Shown one piece after another: positions 59,798-64,000 of a DNA stretch of 64,000 bases. Each line of letters opens with the position of its first letter. The stretch's first letter is position 1. This DNA comes from Mycolicibacter heraklionensis. Lineage in GTDB: Bacteria; Actinomycetota; Actinomycetes; Mycobacteriales; Mycobacteriaceae. Location: positions 124,001 through 188,000 of the forward strand of contig NZ_LDPO01000001.1 of assembly GCF_001021505.1 (NCBI RefSeq). The letters run 5' to 3'. The translations under genes and the position numbers were made by a program. The notes under the pieces were generated by a model. It ran no database searches, was not told the origin of the DNA, and was given only the letters and a program-made list of their open reading frames with translations.

Positions 59798-62700
59798 GTG
59801 AACGGCGTTGGGCCGCCATCGGAACTGCCAGCCTTGGTGTGCAGTTCATGCGGCACTGGGCTGCCCGCGACCTTCAGGTTCTGCAACGAGTGCGGAACAG
59901 CAGTGCCGACTGCCCGGCCACCGGCCGAGTACAAGCAGGTGACGGTGCTGTTCGCCGACGTGGTGCGCTGGATGGACATCGCCGCAGCGGTGGGCGCCGA
60001 GCGTTTACGTGAGATCATGGCCGACCTCGCTGACCGCTGTGCGGCGGTGGTGCAGCGCTACGGCAGCACGGTCACACAGTGGACGGGCGACGGGATCATG
60101 GCGGTGTTCGGCGCCCCGGTCGCCCTGGAAGACCACGCGATACGGGCCTGTCGGGCGGCCTTGGACGTCCAAGAGGAGTCGAAGCGGCTTGCTGTCGATG
60201 TCGGTGAGCGCGATGGCGTCGAGCTGCGGTTGCGGGTCGGGTTGAACTCCGGTGAGGTGATCGCGGGCGGGATCGGCTCGGGCCCGTTCGGCTACGCCGC
60301 CGTGGGTGAGCAGGTCGGGATGGCCCAGCGGATGGAATCGGTTGCGCCGCCGGGTGGAATCATGCTCAGCGTCTCGACCGCCCAACTCGTTGAAGGCACG
60401 GCTGCACTGGGTGAAGTCGAGTTGGTTCGGATCAAGGGTGCCCGGGAACCGGTGCCCGCCCGCCGGCTGTTGGGCATGGCCGACCGCCATTCCGCTGTCC
60501 GGCGTGCTGAGTCGAGTCTCATCGGCCGGCGCGGGGAGCTGACCACCGTAGAGACGATGCTGGACCGCGCGATCCACGGTCAGGGCGGTGTGGCCACCGT
60601 GGTGGGGGCGCCGGGTATCGGAAAGAGCCGGATGGCCCGGGAAGCCGCCGCGACTGCGGCCGGTCGCGGGGTGGAGGTGGCGTGGGCGTTCTGCGAGTCG
60701 CATGCTGGCGACGTCCCGTTCCACGCAGTGGCGAGACTGTTGCGGGCAAGTCTCGGCGTGGCCGATCGGCGAGGCGAAGACGCCCGCGCGTGGGTCCGGG
60801 AACGCGTTCCCCATTCCGATCCGCAGGATCTGCTGCTGCTCGATGATCTGCTGGGCATCGCCGACCCCGACGTGGCCCTGCCCCAGATCGACCCGGATGT
60901 GCGCCGGAGCCGGCTGACCGGGCTGATCAACACCGCATCGTTGGCCCGCACCGAACCAACGCTGTTCGTCATCGAAGATGCGCACTGGATCGACATCGCC
61001 AGCGAATCGCTGATCGCCGATTTCTTGGCGGTGATCCCGCGCACCCCATCGATGGTGCTGATCACCTATCGCCCTGAATACCGCGGCGCGCTGATGCAGA
61101 TACCCGGCGCCCAGCGAATAGTCCTTGCGCCACTGGATGATACGGAGATATCGGCGCTGATCGGCGAGCTTTTGGGGTCGCATCCCTCAGTCGGCGAGCT
61201 GGCCGCGATCATCGCCGGGCGAGCTGCCGGAAATCCGTTCTTCGCCGAGGAGATGGTGCGCGAGTTGGCCCAGCGCGGGGAGCTGGCCGGCGAACACGGC
61301 GACTACATCTGCCACACCAGGGCCGCGGACGTCACGGTGCCGGCCACGGTACAGGCGGCCATCGAGGCGCGCATCGACCAGCTCAGCAGCCAGGCCAAAC
61401 GAACATTGAACGCGGCGTCGGTGATCGGGGCACGCTTCGGCGCGGAGTTACTGCCCGCACTGGGCGTCGATGCGGAGTTCGACGAGCTGCTCGGCGCGGA
61501 ACTGATCGATCAGGTGCGTTTCACCCCGAGCGCCGAATATGCCTTTCGGCATCCGTTGATCCGCGCGGTGGTCTACGAATCACAGCTCAAATCCGATCGC
61601 GCCCAGTGGCACCGGAAGCTGGCCGCCGCGATCCAAGAACGTGCTCCCGGATCGCTGGAGGACAACGCGGCGCTGATTGCCGAACATCTGCAGGCCGCGG
61701 GCGAGCTGAACGCGGCCTACGCCTGGCACATGCGGGCCGGCGCATGGTCCACCAACCGCGATCTGGTCGCGGCCCGGGGCAGCTGGGAGCGGGCCCGGCG
61801 CATCGCCGACGCACTGCCTGCCGACGACCCAGACCAACTGTCGATGCGCATCGCCCCGCGGACCATGTTGTGCGCCACCGACTGGCAAGCCCGAGAGGTC
61901 CAGGAAAGCCGTGGCCGCTTCGAGGAGCTGCGGGAACTGTGCAGCGCGGCCGGGGACCAGGTGTCGCTGGCCATCGGGATGACCGCGCTGGCCACCGAGC
62001 TGATCTACGCGGGCCGCTCACGTGAAGGCTCGCAGCTGGCATTCCAACAGATGGCGCTGTTCGAGTCGATCGGCGATCCCTCCCCGACCATGGGGTTGGC
62101 GTTCATGGCCTTCGTCAACTGGCTCTGCGTCGGGGAATTCGGTGCGATCCTGCGGTGGTCGCAGACCATCGTCGACCTGGCCGCGGGCGACCCCGCCAAA
62201 GGTGCCAACTTCGGTGTGGGATCGCCGCTGGCGATCGCGTTGGCATGGCGCGGCACTGCTCGGTGGTGGTTGGGTCGTCCCGGATGGCGTCAAGACATCG
62301 ATGATGCCGTCGCGATGGCCCGATTAAGCAACGCGGAAACCCTCGGCAGCACCGTCGCCTGGACCTACGGTTTCGCGATGCAGTACGGGGTGCTTCGGCC
62401 CAGCGACTCCGCGCAAAGCGCGTGCGAGGAGGCGGTGCAATCGGCCCAACGCGCCAGCAGCGACCGCGCACTGGGTTTGGCCGGCTACGCGTTAGGGGTC
62501 GTGCTGCTCAACCGGGACAACGCGGCCGACCGTCATCGCGGGCTGGAATTGATCATGCAGTGCCGCGACATATGGCTGCGCAAGCGCGCACTCTTCCTCA
62601 TCCCGGTCACCGACGTCTGGGCCGCCCGGGAGACGGCCCGCGCCGGCGACCGCGACGGCGCCATTGCGACGATGCGCGAAGCGGTCGACGACTTGCGCCA

Positions 62701-63013
62701 TGCCGGAAACGTCTTCTATGGCATGTGGGGCACCGGCGTCCTGGTGGAGACGCTGCTGGAGCGCGGCACAGCCGACGACCTCGCCGATGCCGAAGAGGCG
62801 ATCGACTGGTTGGCGAGCCTGCCGACCGGTCAAAGTTCGGCGATGTGCGAGATCACGCTGCTACGGCTGACCGCGCTGCTCTGCCGTGCGCGCGGCGACG
62901 AGGCCGCCTACCTGGAGATGGTGAATCGCTATCGCGCCCTGGCGGAATCGCTCGGCTTCGAACGCCACATCGACTGGGCGGAGGCAATGCTGGCTAGGAG
63001 AACAGCTCGATGA
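59798..63013 (+). CDS. Zinc-ribbon/class III cyclase/AAA-type ATPase/TPR regulator
   Basis: This is a 1071-residue multidomain protein. C15, C18, C29 and C32 form a zinc ribbon. A class III cyclase domain runs at about 45-225, with D54 (LFADVV) and D98 (WTGDGIMAVFG) at the metal positions. Next is a LuxR/STAND-like ATPase at about 240-560 (Walker A GAPGIGKSR; Walker B LFVIEDAHW). A long helical TPR-like region ends the chain. It belongs to the mycobacterial family of cyclase-ATPase regulators, some with a LuxR helix-turn-helix, which is lacking here. GTG 59798 is the start; the 3' end overlaps the PE-PPE-type gene by 20 bp. Confidence 0.87.
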   Translation: MNGVGPPSELPALVCSSCGTGLPATFRFCNECGTAVPTARPPAEYKQVTVLFADVVRWMDIAAAVGAERLREIMADLADRCAAVVQRYGSTVTQWTGDGIMAVFGAPVALEDHAIRACRAALDVQEESKRLAVDVGERDGVELRLRVGLNSGEVIAGGIGSGPFGYAAVGEQVGMAQRMESVAPPGGIMLSVSTAQLVEGTAALGEVELVRIKGAREPVPARRLLGMADRHSAVRRAESSLIGRRGELTTVETMLDRAIHGQGGVATVVGAPGIGKSRMAREAAATAAGRGVEVAWAFCESHAGDVPFHAVARLLRASLGVADRRGEDARAWVRERVPHSDPQDLLLLDDLLGIADPDVALPQIDPDVRRSRLTGLINTASLARTEPTLFVIEDAHWIDIASESLIADFLAVIPRTPSMVLITYRPEYRGALMQIPGAQRIVLAPLDDTEISALIGELLGSHPSVGELAAIIAGRAAGNPFFAEEMVRELAQRGELAGEHGDYICHTRAADVTVPATVQAAIEARIDQLSSQAKRTLNAASVIGARFGAELLPALGVDAEFDELLGAELIDQVRFTPSAEYAFRHPLIRAVVYESQLKSDRAQWHRKLAAAIQERAPGSLEDNAALIAEHLQAAGELNAAYAWHMRAGAWSTNRDLVAARGSWERARRIADALPADDPDQLSMRIAPRTMLCATDWQAREVQESRGRFEELRELCSAAGDQVSLAIGMTALATELIYAGRSREGSQLAFQQMALFESIGDPSPTMGLAFMAFVNWLCVGEFGAILRWSQTIVDLAAGDPAKGANFGVGSPLAIALAWRGTARWWLGRPGWRQDIDDAVAMARLSNAETLGSTVAWTYGFAMQYGVLRPSDSAQSACEEAVQSAQRASSDRALGLAGYALGVVLLNRDNAADRHRGLELIMQCRDIWLRKRALFLIPVTDVWAARETARAGDRDGAIATMREAVDDLRHAGNVFYGMWGTGVLVETLLERGTADDLADAEEAIDWLASLPTGQSSAMCEITLLRLTALLCRARGDEAAYLEMVNRYRALAESLGFERHIDWAEAMLARRTAR

Positions 63014-64000
63014 AGTTGTCCACGGTGCCCAGGACGGCGAACAGCGCTGGTGCGGCACCGAGAAGCGCGTCGAAGGGGACCAGACCTGAATAAGCCGCCA
63101 GTGGAAGCCCGATCGCGTCAAGAAGGTCACCGGCCTGGAGCTGGTCGACAAAGATGTTCGCGGCGTATGCGGGGAGGCTGGTGAACAGCGCACTGACCGC
63201 GTCGGCGGCGGGCAGCAGCGCCGAGTAGTCGTAGGCCAGCGTGCTGTTGATCATGGTGATGATGTCGGCCGGCGGTGAGTTGAGCGTCACGTCGGAAACC
63301 GGGAAGCCGGCGAGCGTGAGAATCCCCTCTATCACATCGTCGAATGTCGGGTTCTCCGGCGCGAATCCGTGGGTGTAGATCGAGTCCGCGAACGGCAGCC
63401 AGGGCGCGAGCTGCTCTTCGTAGCTGACTGGATTCGCAATGGCGTTGAGGGCGTCGTTGATTCCCTGCTGCAGGCCATTGCCCAGTGCCGTGGAAAGCTG
63501 GCTTAGGTCGATCTGCGGGAACAACCCGAACGTCGTGGGGACGTTCGCCGGCCCCTGATTCCATCCTTCGTCGATGCTGCCGTAGCCCAGGTTCACCAGG
63601 ATCCGAGTGACGGGCTCCAGCAGGTCATACAGGGGCTGGCCGATCCCGGGCAGGAACAGCAGCGGCATCAGCAACGGCAGGCTCGCGCTCGGGATCATGT
63701 AGTAGTCGGTGAGGCCTTCGCCGGACAGCGCCTCGGATCCCGGCAGCAGAATCGCACTATCGATCTGCTCCGGGGTGAGGTTGGCGTAGATGAAGTGCTG
63801 GGTGAAGTTTCCGATCAGGGCGTTGAGGACCGACAACAGATTGAGCGGGTAGTGCGGAAAGTCGGCGCTGGCGTCGTATTCGAGGCTGTAGATGTCGGTC
63901 GGATACAGATCCGACGGGGTCGCGGGGCTGAACGGGAAGTTCGCGGCGGTGAAGGCCCAGCTGTTGCCGGCCGGAAAATCGAAGGTGCTCAACAGGCCGC
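62994..64000 (-). CDS. PE-PPE-type (PF08237-like) protein, 5' part beyond the window
   Basis: A minus-strand frame of at least 335 codons runs off the right edge. It holds YDASADFPHYPLNLLSVLNA, LTDYYMIPSASLPLLMPLLF and LLEPVTRILVNLGYGSIDEG, the order of the PE-PPE alpha/beta-hydrolase-like domain found after PE or PPE modules. The upstream part (GNSWAFTAANFPFSPATPSD) should link to the catalytic His/Ser region. The start and any signal peptide are out of view. The C-terminal 140 residues are helical with repeated LPAADAVSALFTSLPAYAAN-like segments. Confidence 0.78.
   Translation of the reverse strand, partial: GLLSTFDFPAGNSWAFTAANFPFSPATPSDLYPTDIYSLEYDASADFPHYPLNLLSVLNALIGNFTQHFIYANLTPEQIDSAILLPGSEALSGEGLTDYYMIPSASLPLLMPLLFLPGIGQPLYDLLEPVTRILVNLGYGSIDEGWNQGPANVPTTFGLFPQIDLSQLSTALGNGLQQGINDALNAIANPVSYEEQLAPWLPFADSIYTHGFAPENPTFDDVIEGILTLAGFPVSDVTLNSPPADIITMINSTLAYDYSALLPAADAVSALFTSLPAYAANIFVDQLQAGDLLDAIGLPLAAYSGLVPFDALLGAAPALFAVLGTVDNFIELFS

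Noticed and set aside
1..64000. CRISPR array or intact insertion sequence
   Set aside because: No set of regularly spaced short repeats and no transposase-like frame with terminal inverted repeats was seen. The only long repeat is the two-copy arr unit.

Overview
The window is chromosomal DNA of a mycobacterium, most likely an environmental Mycobacterium/Mycolicibacterium. The grounds are high G+C, a complete mce operon with two YrbE permeases, a PE-PPE-type protein at the right edge, and gene order matching the M. tuberculosis Rv1106c-Rv1133c neighbourhood in blocks: metE; the DUF3556 membrane protein with prpC, prpD and prpR; ephC and bpoB-like hydrolases; ychF, ispH, the Rv1109c-like gene, xseA/xseB and the 3-beta-hydroxysteroid dehydrogenase. 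Synteny and family names come from memory of these families, not from a search.

Layout. 1-3051: an SDR-like tail, then a tetR-P450 pair divergent from a 30-residue membrane peptide gene and an AveC-like membrane protein, with two tandem inverted repeats between them. 3141-13402: an mce3-type lipid import operon (yrbEA, yrbEB, mceA-F and two accessory genes) with mostly overlapping start and stop codons. 13475-17845: an amidohydrolase, a regulator with two TetR domains, a mycofactocin-type SDR and an NAD(P)-binding protein. The first three promoters share a short motif. 17890-21475: a cobalamin riboswitch, metE, a perfect hairpin and a flavin-independent-type methylenetetrahydrofolate reductase, which together form a methionine methyl-supply unit. 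21572-25724: a yybP-ykoY manganese riboswitch followed by a P2-type cation ATPase, so probably Mn export.

25733-29379 is an accessory insertion. A MerR/GyrI regulator gene is cut in two, and between its ends lie a decayed Mrr restriction endonuclease gene and an intact, A+T-richer gene for a SIR2-STAND NTPase of the anti-phage (Avs5-like) type. C-terminal scraps of two further genes lie downstream of the GyrI end. This is the most interesting system in the window.

29444-38433: an enoyl-CoA hydratase, a fatty acid hydroxylase with its FadR-like regulator and a near-ideal operator, a DUF3556 protein behind a perfect KstR-type motif, and a propionate operon (prpD-prpB-prpC-acyl-CoA dehydrogenase) divergent from prpR. 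38554-46570: prpR, DoxX, an acyltransferase-like protein, two alpha/beta hydrolases, a membrane cyclase, a papain-like hydrolase and small stress or membrane genes.

46636-53055 is a second accessory zone. An arr (rifampicin ADP-ribosyltransferase) plus small-membrane-protein unit is duplicated about 5.3 kb apart, and the second arr is frameshifted and internally deleted. Between the copies are a HigBA and a RelBE toxin-antitoxin pair, an alpha/beta hydrolase, a SnoaL-like gene, and a GNAT acetyltransferase fused to an AadA-type nucleotidyltransferase. 53099-64000 returns to core genes (ychF, DUF6542-like, ispH, Rv1109c-like, xseA, xseB, 3-beta-HSD), then a large cyclase/ATPase regulator and a PE-PPE-type protein cut by the window edge. 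No tRNA, rRNA, CRISPR array or intact insertion sequence was seen.
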